Positions 1 through 7,486 of a DNA stretch of 14,660 bases are shown piece after piece; the first letter of the stretch is position 1; the number at the start of each line of letters is the position of its first letter. Where the stretch lies: positions 1 through 14,660 of the forward strand of contig CAZFIM010000061.1 of assembly GCA_964519615.1 (NCBI GenBank). Direction: 5' to 3'. The notes beneath the pieces were generated by a model, which was given only the letters and a program-made list of their open reading frames with translations, was not told the DNA's origin and ran no database searches. This DNA comes from CAZFIM01 sp964519615 (lineage in GTDB: Bacteria > Chloroflexota > Dehalococcoidia > GIF9 > UBA5629). Both the position numbers and the translations under genes were made by a program.

Positions 1-303
1 TCTAAGGGCAGGACCCAACCTTAACAACCTGTCTAAATTTCGGGGTCCACCTCAGAGTATAATCATGTGCGTCTATGCAGTGCTAAGAATAACCGGACAC
101 CTGTACCGGAGGCCATTTTAACCAGGGCCGCGAAGTAATCAATGGTAGTGTTATCGGGGCCAGCTCACCAGCGTGGCTTTGTATGGTCAACGGCTAAGGT
201 GAAATCTCGTATAGAATCCATATATCAAGAACTACCCTGCAGGCAACTGCTGACATCATAATCATATCTGGGTTTCCTATAAACTAATTAAGAGGGGGTA
301 TTC
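1..303. other. Non-coding leader upstream of the giant surface-protein gene
   Basis: No complete gene is seen here. One plus-strand frame is open from the window edge to about base 118 (39 codons), but it has no recognisable motif and could be the tail of something outside the window. Bases 30-49 read TGTCTAAATTTCGGGGTCCA. The TGTCT start, the run of four G and the final CA remind me of insertion-sequence ends of the IS3 type, but no partner end or transposase is present, so this is only a resemblance. I could not find a convincing -35/-10 pair. A purine-rich ribosome binding site, GAGGGGG, sits at about 292-298, just before the GTG start at 304. Confidence 0.5.
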
Positions 304-3300
304 GTGGCGAGATGGAATAAGTTTATTATCCCAGGTATTATACTTATTCTTGTGATGGTGCTTCCTTGCCCCACTCAAGTAAACGGTGATTCCGTGGTCA
401 CCTTCCCTGACGTAAATCTGGAATCTGCCATACGAGATGCCCTGCCCAAGCCATCAGGTGATATCTATGCCTCGGAGCTTACCGGTTTGACAAGCCTCAG
501 TGCCAATAGTGCAGGAATTATAAGCCTGACGGGGATAGAATACTGTACCAACCTGACCTACCTCAGTTTGTATGAGAATCAGATAAGCGATTTGACACCG
601 TTGGCTGGCTTCACTAACCTGCAGTCCCTTTATCTGAGCGGAAACCCGACAAGCGACCTGACACCGTTGGCTGGTCTCACCAGCCTGACTTATCTTTATC
701 TGGAAATGAACCAGATAAGCGATTTGTCACCGTTGGCCGGCCTCACTTCTCTCACTGGTCTTTACTTAGGCTCTTTTGGTAGCGGAAACCAGATAAGCAA
801 TATCGCCCCACTAGCCGGTCTCACTAACCTGCATTACCTCTGTTTAAGCCATAACCAGATTAGCAATTTGACACCGCTGGCTGGCCTTACCAGCAGCCCT
901 CTTACACTTAACCTGTCCAACAATCAGATAAGCGTTTTATCACCGCTGGCCGGCCTCACTAACCTGACGAACCTTGATCTGAGTTACAACCTGATAAGCG
1001 ATTTGTTACCATTGGTGAATAACGCGGGGCTGGATTCTGTATTGCTGAGAAATAACCCTCTCAGTTATATTTCCGTTAATGTACATATACCTGACCTTCA
1101 GGCAAGAGGTGTCTATGTGGAGTGGGATATAGTTGTTCCAGCTGTAACTACAACAGTTCCTGCCAACGTCATTACTAACTCAGCTACCTTTTGTGGTAAC
1201 CTGACTTCTTTGGGCAATTGCACGACTGTCAATGTTTCATTTCAATATGGCACACGTGCAGGTAGTTATACTAATGAGACCGCTGTACAACTTAAATCCT
1301 CAACCGGGGCATTTAGTAATAATATAGCTGCTTTAACTTCGGGAACTACTTACTATTACAGGGCGAAAGCAGTAGGTAACGGAACAAGTTATGGTGAAGA
1401 GAAAAGGTTTGTTACATCAGGCGCTGCACCGCCCATACCTGCCCCGCCACCCGCACCTTCATGGACCATAGTAAATACACCGGATACCGGGACTGCTTCC
1501 CCCAAAGCCCTGTTGAGTCCGATCGTAGGAGGGCTAAGCGAAGGTGGGTCCGAGCTCATCAAACTGTTAGTCGGCAATGATGGCACCATGATGTATGCCG
1601 TGGTTGCCATGCCTGCGAATACTAACACAGCGGCAGATGAAACTCCGGCAACCATATCCCGGGTTCGACTGCTGCTATCCCAAAACGGCGGAATTTCATG
1701 GACCTTCACCGGCTGTTATGACAACCTTGATAATGCTGTACAACAGCTTACGGGCGGTGCCACAGGCTCTACTATTGTCTGGGATATAGCTATCGCCCCT
1801 GACGATCCCAATATCATCATGGCAGCCGTAAGTAATGTTACTGGCGGCAATCAGAATACGCAATACGTGTTCATCAGCTTCGATGCCGGCGCTCACTGGG
1901 ATAATGCCCAGTGGCCGACTAGCGGCTTACCTGATGCTATCACCATTGGTACAGATTTCATAAGCGCAATGGATATTTCCATGGACCATGGCGACAGCAA
2001 ACATGATTTTCTGGTAGCCACCCGAAGCGGTGGTACTAACAATAATAACATCTGGGTTGTGACATATCCCGGTTTTGCTGATTGGAATGTCCAGAACGAA
2101 TTTGGCGCACCGGTTTCGACTAACCCGCTTGGTCAGGTTGATATCATGGATGCCAAATTCTCACCGAACTATGACATTGATGCCACTATTGTTGTGCTTT
2201 ATACCAGAGGCATCCTGTTTGGCGCTGACATGCAGGGTACATTCCTGGTTACTGGAGTCCATGATATAGTTATGAATTCAACCCAATGGCAGTCTGCCGG
2301 ACAGCATGTCGAGATAATGAATCCAAGCAACCCTGCGGGTGCATCTGCACTGATCCCCGAGATCATCAGCGGTATGATACAATTGCCAACAGACTTCTCC
2401 GGCCAAAGCGCCGGCACCCGGCGTTTCTACATATCTATCGATGCCGACCCTACTGTTGATACGGGACGTACTGGACTAATGAACATGGGCGTCTACCGTG
2501 TCGATGAAAACATCGTTTATCCATTGATGGATAACAGTACTACTTTCAATGCCTGGAATTCTAATGCGGCCGGTAGACGCGCTCATTCCATCGCCTACTG
2601 GGGCACTTGTGCCTCAGGCAAATTGCTGGTTGGGACAGCGGTAGGATCAGCCTGCACCGCTTCGATACAGGTGTGGTTCACCAGCTACCCCACGCTATAT
2701 CCGGTGCCTGTCTGGTACCCATCCAGAAAACCGCCCACCGGCGCTGCGGGACAGCCTGGAAGTTGCTCTGATAGCACCACTGGTTTCGGCAATGCCTATG
2801 TAGTCTGGTCGCCTATCTTTGCCGCTCAGGGTGTAGCCTATACAGTTACAGGCTCCTCAACCTGGGGACCATATGCTGAGCCTCCCGACACCTCTCAAAC
2901 TCCGGCAGTTGCCTGGCCTGCGGGTATATTCAAACTTAATCCATTGGACGAGTCAGCATTTGCACTAACCCGCAGTAATGGTGAGACATGGAACGAGCTA
3001 TCATTAATTGACACCAGGATAATGAAGCTCACTGATGTAGCGCCTTCAGCAGACGGCACTACCATTTACCTGGCTTCAGTCAATAATGGTACTGAATGTC
3101 AGGGATTTGATAGCATCTGGCGCAGCAGCATCAATGAGAAAGTGATGGCGCCGCCTCTGCCAGCCGTACCAATCGGTCATATCTGGGAGAGGGTACGCAC
3201 ATCACCCACAGCAATAAGCTGCAATTCTGTCCAGAATGATTATGCCATACTGAGATTGGCACCGGACAAATTTGACGGGCAGACCGTGGGCTGGGCTGCT

Positions 3301-5112
3301 GGCGGTACCAGCGGCCTGAATGCCATAGGCGATTCTATTGTCGGTGCCAATACCGGCGCAATGGCATGCTCAACCAACTATGGCGATTTATGGCATGATG
3401 TCCACCCCAGAATTCTTGTTCAGGACTTTGCTTTTGAAACGAGCAGCATTCTGTATGTGCTGGATATCTATGGTCATGTGCAGAAGATGCCGTACACAGG
3501 CACTGCCTGGAGCAGTTCGCTGCAAACAGTTGATACCAGTTTGACCGGTGGTCATACCATTGCAGCACAGGCACCAGATAAAGTCCTGGTGGGCAACAAG
3601 AGTACAGCGTTTGGTGCCCAGACAGAATACCCTGTTGCTGTTTCCACCAATGGTGGCAACTCGTTTACACCAGCCACCGCGGCGCTGTCGACTGTTGCCA
3701 AGATCGGTTATCATGCCCTGTTCGACACTACTTTTGCCTCTAACTCCCTTATTTACGTAGCCAGTGATCAAAACAATGCCGGGGCAATCTACCGTAACAC
3801 ACTGCCGTCTGGGGCCAGCTCTAACTGGGTCGATATGTGCGCCTCTTTTACCACGCATCGGGAATATTATGGCATAGTACAGGTTGAGTCCAGGATTGCG
3901 AGTGAACAATGTGCTCTGTATGCGGCACACGATGCCAACACGCCTGCCACATGGAGTGGTGTGGAAAGAACATTAGGACCTCTGAATAGCTCTGCCGCTG
4001 GTCTGCAGTGGGACTGCCTTGATGCATCCGCATCTGGTTATCAGAGTTATAACCCACTATTTACCCTGGAACCTAAATCTCTTAAGCTAGGTGGGTCCCA
4101 GACTCTTAATAATAATGCCACACTCTTCGCTATTGATAACAGGATTTACGCCAACAACCAGAATGCACAAACCGATAGAGTTCCCGGGGTATTTCCCACC
4201 AATGTAAGGTCCAGTGGTATGCTCTGGACATTAAGCACGGTATCAGAAGCATTATCTGTACCTGTCAGTACAGCTACCGGCACAGGCACGGCCACATTCA
4301 CTATCGATTCCGGCTCAGTTACAAGTCTAACCGCTAACACGTCTACACCGTGTGGAATACCTGCAGGTCTAACTTTCCCACATGGTTTCTTCTCTATAAA
4401 TATTGCAAATGTTACCCCGGGATCCACTCAAACCATAACCATTGTGTTGCCATCCAACATTCCTTCCGGAGCGCAATACTGGAAATGCATCAATGACTCA
4501 TGGGTGGATATGACATCCCTATTGGGTGATAATGATGGTGATAATATATTGACCCTTACACTCACTGATGGTGGATTAGGGGACATAGATGAGCTGGCGA
4601 ACGGTACCATCGTTGACCCGGGCGGGCCAGCAGTACCGGAAGCTTCGGTACAACCACCAATGCCGAAGCCTTTTGCAGAATCACCTTCAGCGCCCGAAAT
4701 ACCTGAACATACAATATATTCACCGGCGAGGTTATCAATTAAGTATCTCAATATACAACCCCAGCAAGCACAAACAGACCAGCCAGTTACTATATATGCT
4801 AATATAGCCAATGGTGGTGATGAAGCTTGTAATTACACAGTTACTTTGAAGATAAATGATCGGATTGAAGACACCAGAACAGGTAAGGTTGGAGGACATG
4901 CGGCAGTACCATTAAAATTCATCATTACAAAGGAAATACCGGGTACCTATTCGGTAGAAATTGATGGTCAACGGGGCATTTTTACAATTATTAATCAGGA
5001 CCGAAACCCGAATAATGCCAGGTATATTTATATGACAGGTTTTATCTTTTGCATATTTGGTATTATTATTCTTTCATCACTGCTGGTATTAAGACGGCGT
5101 GCTGTATATTAA
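304..5112 (+). CDS. Giant secreted LRR / Asp-box / choice-of-anchor-like surface protein
   Basis: This 1602-residue protein is predicted to be exported and anchored at the cell surface. The GTG start is supported by GAGGGGG a few bases upstream. Residues 1-28 form a signal peptide (basic start, hydrophobic core, no lipobox). Residues about 70-255 are internalin-type leucine-rich repeats of roughly 22 residues built on NQISDLTPLAGLTSL units. Residues about 278-370 look Fn3-like (GTTYYYRAKAV). A proline-rich linker follows near 375-386. The long middle part carries Asp-box-like S/T-x-D/N-x-G-x-x-W/F motifs near residues 459, 525, 890, 1024 and 1114, suggesting a beta-propeller. Residues about 1305-1440 resemble the choice-of-anchor U domain (GDNDGDN, TLTLTDGGLGD, IVDPGGP). 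Residues 1475-1563 resemble CARDB. A transmembrane segment at 1574-1596 is followed by RRR, giving an inside tail. Ligand and role are unknown; adhesion or an S-layer-like role is an inference from the domains. Confidence 0.85.
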   Translation: MARWNKFIIPGIILILVMVLPCPTQVNGDSVVTFPDVNLESAIRDALPKPSGDIYASELTGLTSLSANSAGIISLTGIEYCTNLTYLSLYENQISDLTPLAGFTNLQSLYLSGNPTSDLTPLAGLTSLTYLYLEMNQISDLSPLAGLTSLTGLYLGSFGSGNQISNIAPLAGLTNLHYLCLSHNQISNLTPLAGLTSSPLTLNLSNNQISVLSPLAGLTNLTNLDLSYNLISDLLPLVNNAGLDSVLLRNNPLSYISVNVHIPDLQARGVYVEWDIVVPAVTTTVPANVITNSATFCGNLTSLGNCTTVNVSFQYGTRAGSYTNETAVQLKSSTGAFSNNIAALTSGTTYYYRAKAVGNGTSYGEEKRFVTSGAAPPIPAPPPAPSWTIVNTPDTGTASPKALLSPIVGGLSEGGSELIKLLVGNDGTMMYAVVAMPANTNTAADETPATISRVRLLLSQNGGISWTFTGCYDNLDNAVQQLTGGATGSTIVWDIAIAPDDPNIIMAAVSNVTGGNQNTQYVFISFDAGAHWDNAQWPTSGLPDAITIGTDFISAMDISMDHGDSKHDFLVATRSGGTNNNNIWVVTYPGFADWNVQNEFGAPVSTNPLGQVDIMDAKFSPNYDIDATIVVLYTRGILFGADMQGTFLVTGVHDIVMNSTQWQSAGQHVEIMNPSNPAGASALIPEIISGMIQLPTDFSGQSAGTRRFYISIDADPTVDTGRTGLMNMGVYRVDENIVYPLMDNSTTFNAWNSNAAGRRAHSIAYWGTCASGKLLVGTAVGSACTASIQVWFTSYPTLYPVPVWYPSRKPPTGAAGQPGSCSDSTTGFGNAYVVWSPIFAAQGVAYTVTGSSTWGPYAEPPDTSQTPAVAWPAGIFKLNPLDESAFALTRSNGETWNELSLIDTRIMKLTDVAPSADGTTIYLASVNNGTECQGFDSIWRSSINEKVMAPPLPAVPIGHIWERVRTSPTAISCNSVQNDYAILRLAPDKFDGQTVGWAAGGTSGLNAIGDSIVGANTGAMACSTNYGDLWHDVHPRILVQDFAFETSSILYVLDIYGHVQKMPYTGTAWSSSLQTVDTSLTGGHTIAAQAPDKVLVGNKSTAFGAQTEYPVAVSTNGGNSFTPATAALSTVAKIGYHALFDTTFASNSLIYVASDQNNAGAIYRNTLPSGASSNWVDMCASFTTHREYYGIVQVESRIASEQCALYAAHDANTPATWSGVERTLGPLNSSAAGLQWDCLDASASGYQSYNPLFTLEPKSLKLGGSQTLNNNATLFAIDNRIYANNQNAQTDRVPGVFPTNVRSSGMLWTLSTVSEALSVPVSTATGTGTATFTIDSGSVTSLTANTSTPCGIPAGLTFPHGFFSINIANVTPGSTQTITIVLPSNIPSGAQYWKCINDSWVDMTSLLGDNDGDNILTLTLTDGGLGDIDELANGTIVDPGGPAVPEASVQPPMPKPFAESPSAPEIPEHTIYSPARLSIKYLNIQPQQAQTDQPVTIYANIANGGDEACNYTVTLKINDRIEDTRTGKVGGHAAVPLKFIITKEIPGTYSVEIDGQRGIFTIINQDRNPNNARYIYMTGFIFCIFGIIILSSLLVLRRRAVY

Positions 5113-5704
5113 AATCAGTTTCCCATGTGGCATAAATTCCAGACACTTACGTTTGTAATGCTTGATACATTTTGATCCTCTATCCGAAATCAGCAGTACA
5201 CGGGGTTAGCGTCAGGTTATTGCATTAGTATACCCCAATAAATTCAAATCGCTTTTCCTATTGGGTCTTGCATGGTCTCATAAGTGGCTTTCCCGTATCC
5301 TCAAGGCAATGGTAATTACAGGCCAGAATAAATGAGCCACGTGAGCCCGTGTAACAGTCACACATAACCAATACACCGGCCCGGCTTTATCGCATTGAGC
5401 ATTCTCGATGGATGGCTGACAAAGATCGCCTTATTGCCTGGCAACGGGAAGTCAACACGATAATGGCATTCCACTTCAATAACATGGAGGCCAGGATACT
5501 TGTTTCTATCATCATGGTTTTTGCGATCCGGTTTTTAGAAATGACAGGCTGATCAAACTGCTCAATATCGACACGGCATTGATTGTTATCCGGAACCTGA
5601 CGGTAATCTTCAGGATAATTTTGCGGCAGGTAGTATACATAATGTTTGTCCTATACAAAGGAAACGGCAAACTGGGGACACATTGGCAACGGCGCGAGTA
5701 ACCT
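5113..5704. other. Eroded intergenic region with fragmentary open frames
   Basis: No intact gene is supported in these 592 bases. The best frame starts with ATG at 5412 and ends with TGA at 5552 (46 residues, beginning MADKDRLIAWQREV and ending in a hydrophobic stretch). A second plus frame is open from 5483 to the TAA at 5699-5701 and carries a similarly hydrophobic stretch (LNIDTALIVIRNLTVIF). If a single-base slip occurred near the T run at 5531-5535, the two would join into one protein of about 97 residues, so this may be a frameshifted small membrane-protein gene. I do not recognise the sequence. No clear terminator hairpin follows the surface-protein gene. The region has the look of decayed DNA between a surface gene and a broken tRNA gene. 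Confidence 0.4.
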
Positions 5705-5753
5705 GGTAGAGCCGATGGTCGCTTGGTTGCAGGTTCGAACCCTGCCGAGCCCA
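5705..5753 (+). pseudogene. tRNA remnant (3' half: D-loop end, T arm, 3' acceptor strand)
   Basis: Bases 5729-5745 form a perfect tRNA T arm: stem GCAGG, loop TTCGAAC, stem CCTGC. It is followed directly by CGAGCCC (5746-5752) and A, as expected for a 3' acceptor strand and discriminator base. GGTAGAGC at 5705-5712 looks like the end of a D arm. Between these there is too little sequence to fold an anticodon stem, and the matching 5' acceptor strand GGGCTCG is missing upstream. The locus is therefore a truncated or rearranged tRNA rather than a working gene, and no isotype can be assigned. No CCA is encoded. 3' tRNA ends are common integrase target sites, so this could be a leftover attachment site, but that is inference. 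Confidence 0.65.
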
Positions 5754-5769
5754 CTATTTAAACACACAC

Positions 5770-6558
5770 CTAATAAACCTTTTTCCTGACAAACTGTACT
5801 ATTATCCCGCAGGTAATAATGATCAGTCCGATAATACTAATGGTAACTACAGCGGTATCTGAAATCGCATCCACTGAAAGCCTTTTCATCAATATGCCGA
5901 ACAGTGACCAGTCCACTACCAGCGCAAAATAAGCATCGCGGCGGTAGAGCAATTGCGCAAGCGCAATAGCGATACCTGCGGCTATCACCAGTACCGCCCA
6001 GTACTGGGCGGAAAGTCCCGAACTGCTCCAGCCTGAATACACAAGCAGAACAGTGACATTTGCGATGGTGGCAATCGTTATCCAACCAAGGTAAACGCTG
6101 AAAGGCAGATGTATCAGATATTTCTCCATCCTTGATGAATTATTTTTCCCCACATTAAAGCGTAAATAGACAGCGATAAGGCTGCCCAATAGAATCAGCA
6201 TGACCAGCAGCGAAAGGGCAATCTTTTCATAGTGCCAGGCAAATATCCAGCCCATATTGGCCATGCAGGAAAGAAAAAACAGCACACCCGCAGCCGGCAA
6301 AAACCCTGCTTTATCAGGCCTTCTTATAGCAATAAACAGACCATATATCACGAATAGCGCGAGCAGAATATAGATGACGCCCCAGATGGAAAAAGAAAAA
6401 CCCGCAGGAGTGAAATGGTTTATGTACTCGTCTGATACCGCACCCGTGGTTTTTCCGTTTATAGGCAGAACATTGGCCAATGCATTGACAGCAATCACAC
6501 CGCAGTAGCCCATCAAGTTGAGTATCGCGAGCATAAGGTACCGGGCTCTATGCTTCAT
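5770..6558 (-). CDS. TspO/MBR-like (tryptophan-rich sensory protein family) membrane protein
   Basis: This integral membrane protein has 262 residues and about eight hydrophobic segments (near residues 8-30, 57-78, 86-105, 112-133, 148-173, 185-205, 208-226 and 235-256). The segment FTPAGFSFSIWGVIYILL at 49-66 matches the PxGxxFxxxWxxxY pattern of TspO/MBR proteins, and tryptophans recur in the later helices (W104, W108, W159). Classical TspO proteins have five helices and about 160 residues, so this belongs to the longer relatives often labelled tryptophan-rich sensory protein, and porphyrin binding should not be assumed. I chose ATG at 6558 because GGAGG lies 5 bases upstream. A longer form starting with GTG at 6570 has no ribosome binding site. 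It is divergent from the zinc-ribbon gene. Confidence 0.7.
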   Translation of the reverse strand: MKHRARYLMLAILNLMGYCGVIAVNALANVLPINGKTTGAVSDEYINHFTPAGFSFSIWGVIYILLALFVIYGLFIAIRRPDKAGFLPAAGVLFFLSCMANMGWIFAWHYEKIALSLLVMLILLGSLIAVYLRFNVGKNNSSRMEKYLIHLPFSVYLGWITIATIANVTVLLVYSGWSSSGLSAQYWAVLVIAAGIAIALAQLLYRRDAYFALVVDWSLFGILMKRLSVDAISDTAVVTISIIGLIIITCGIIVQFVRKKVY

Positions 6559-6878
6559 TCTTACCTCCACTTTTTATGGATTCATATTTCATTCTAGCGC
6601 TTTCAAAACCAAAAGTGATACAAAGACCGCCTGATCTGCATTTATTATACAGAGGAACGGAATATGTTGATAGATATATACAGACGAAAAAGTGATTATA
6701 TATGGCTGCAAAATCAGCCCCTTATACGGGTGTATTTGCCTTTACGCCGCTGTTTGGGTTACACTACATACTAGTTGTATCGGTTAAGGTAATCACGGCA
6801 TAGTCAAATGAGCTACGATTTTACAACTGCTAGATGACCTCGACATAGAACAGCAATAATATAAAAGGAGGTCATCCA
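6559..6878. promoter_or_regulatory. Divergent intergenic region between the TspO-like and zinc-ribbon genes
   Basis: These 320 bases hold no gene and must carry promoters for both directions. On the minus strand, a TATAAT at 6649-6644 lies 86 bases before the TspO-like start but has no good -35. On the plus strand, TTGTAT (6775-6780) and CATAGT (6799-6804) are a weak 18-base-spaced pair. The shared 11-base motif GTTAAGGTAAT lies between them at 6783-6793. A small 5-bp hairpin (GGCTG/CAGCC) lies at 6704-6719. AAGGAGGT just upstream of the ATG at 6879 is a near-perfect ribosome binding site. Confidence 0.4.
6783..6793 (+). repeat. Shared promoter-region motif GTTAAGGTAAT, copy 1
   Basis: This 11-base string is repeated exactly at 7396-7406. 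The copies end 85 and 80 bases before the start codons of the two neighbouring plus-strand small genes. In both places it falls in the spacer of a candidate -35/-10 pair. This suggests a common regulator, but two copies are not proof. Confidence 0.4.
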
Positions 6879-7181
6879 ATGGGTTTCCAGGATAGATCAC
6901 TACAATGTTCCGATTGCGGAACAACTTTCACATTCACTGCGGACGAGCAGGAGCTTTACGCTTCAAGGGGATACAGCAATGATCCCAAACGCTGTCCCGA
7001 TTGCAGAGCAGCAAGAAAATCTCAGCGTCAGGGAAGCGACAGCTTTAGAAGGGTACAACGTGAGATGTTTCCGGCTGTATGTGCACAGTGCGGGCAGGAG
7101 ACACAGGTACCTTTCCAACCGCGGGAAGATAGACCTGTCTATTGCAGCAACTGCTATAACAAAATAAAAGCCGTCAGGTAA
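6879..7181 (+). CDS. Small two-module zinc-ribbon protein (CxxC-x17-CxxC type)
   Basis: This 100-residue protein has two cysteine modules. The first (C10, C13, C39, C42) is a probable zinc-ribbon with the sequence LQCSDCGTTFTFTADEQELY followed by GYSNDPKRCPDCR, typical of the zf-trcl family. The second (C68, C71, C89, C92) is CAQC, then exactly 17 residues (with VPFQPREDRPVY), then CSNC, which is the CxxC-x17-CxxC domain. A basic, serine- and arginine-rich linker at 43-62 joins them. Such proteins are presumed to bind zinc and perhaps nucleic acid, but no biochemical role is established to my knowledge. The start is fixed by the strong AAGGAGGT six bases before the ATG. It is followed 16 bases downstream by a pair of hairpins. 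Confidence 0.85.
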   Translation: MGFQDRSLQCSDCGTTFTFTADEQELYASRGYSNDPKRCPDCRAARKSQRQGSDSFRRVQREMFPAVCAQCGQETQVPFQPREDRPVYCSNCYNKIKAVR

Positions 7182-7196
7182 ATTGCTTTCAACGGA

Positions 7197-7228
7197 AGAA
7201 TACAGTGTATGTATATTTACTGTATTCT
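7197..7228. terminator. Hairpin 1 downstream of the zinc-ribbon gene
   Basis: AGAATACAGT (7197-7206) and ACTGTATTCT (7219-7228) form a perfect 10-bp inverted repeat with a 12-base loop, starting 16 bases after the stop codon. The position suits transcript termination or 3'-end protection. The stem is AT-rich and no T tract follows, so it is not a textbook intrinsic terminator. A protein-binding palindrome is an alternative. Confidence 0.4.
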
Positions 7229-7233
7229 CCAAC

Positions 7234-7280
7234 ATTACAAATAAGGTACACGCTTAAATAAGCGGTACCTTATTTGTAAT
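7234..7280. terminator. Hairpin 2: 21-bp near-perfect stem
   Basis: The arms at 7234-7249 (ATTACAAATAAGGTAC) and 7265-7280 are perfect 16-base reverse complements. Inside them, after one unpaired A at 7250, a further 5-bp stem CGCTT/AAGCG (7251-7255 and 7260-7264) closes on the loop AAAT. The whole structure is a 21-bp stem with one bulge, far longer than chance. No T tract follows on either strand beyond the AT-rich stem itself. It could stop transcription in both directions, stabilise a 3' end, or be a small mobile or repeated palindrome. Confidence 0.5.
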
Positions 7281-7375
7281 CCGGTTGAGGTATATTAGCT
7301 GATAAAATATAACTAACAGCATACTATTTTTCAATACTTCAGATTAACCGCTGAAAAGAGCCTTTTCGTAAATAT

Positions 7376-7413
7376 TGGCAATTGTTGCCACATTTGTTAA
7401 GGTAATGTACTAT
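7376..7413 (+). promoter_or_regulatory. Candidate promoter with overlapping palindrome
   Basis: TTGCCA (7385-7390) matches five of six bases of the -35 consensus. TACTAT (7408-7413) matches four of six of the -10 consensus, and the spacer is exactly 17 bases. The -35 is also the right arm of a perfect palindrome, TGGCAA-TTG-TTGCCA (7376-7390), so a bound dimer would block polymerase. The shared motif GTTAAGGTAAT lies in the spacer (7396-7406). The inferred transcript would have an mRNA leader of about 65 bases before the ATG at 7487. Confidence 0.4.
7396..7406 (+). repeat. Shared promoter-region motif GTTAAGGTAAT, copy 2
   Basis: This is the second exact copy of the 11-base string at 6783-6793. 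Here it lies between a better -35/-10 pair, directly beside the palindrome at 7376-7390. Confidence 0.4.
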
Positions 7414-7486
7414 GCATGATATATATCAGGCGATTGAACATGGTTAATTCCATACGCACTAGAAATAGCTTGCAGGTGGTACATAT

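Larger units (their letters stand above)
7182..7486. other. Intergenic region between the two small plus-strand genes
   Basis: This 305-base stretch contains no gene. It holds two tandem hairpins next to the zinc-ribbon gene (7197-7228 and 7234-7280) and a candidate promoter with an overlapping palindrome for the downstream membrane protein (7376-7413). The part between them, about 7281-7375, is AT-rich and shows nothing I can name. Confidence 0.5.

Noticed and set aside
594..1020. Tandem repeats of about 66 bases as a possible CRISPR or satellite array
   Set aside because: They encode leucine-rich repeats in frame and diverge at third positions. There are no identical repeats with unique spacers.
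3388..3930. Minus-strand open frame of 180 codons inside the giant surface gene
   Set aside because: It lies wholly within a strongly coding plus-strand gene, has no domain, and has a residue composition unlike a real protein. It is a shadow frame.
5512..5754. Minus-strand frame of 80 codons beginning MGSAGFEPATKRP
   Set aside because: GFEPAT is the antisense reading of the tRNA T arm (TTCGAAC), a well-known source of false protein calls. The rest overlaps eroded DNA with no recognisable domain.
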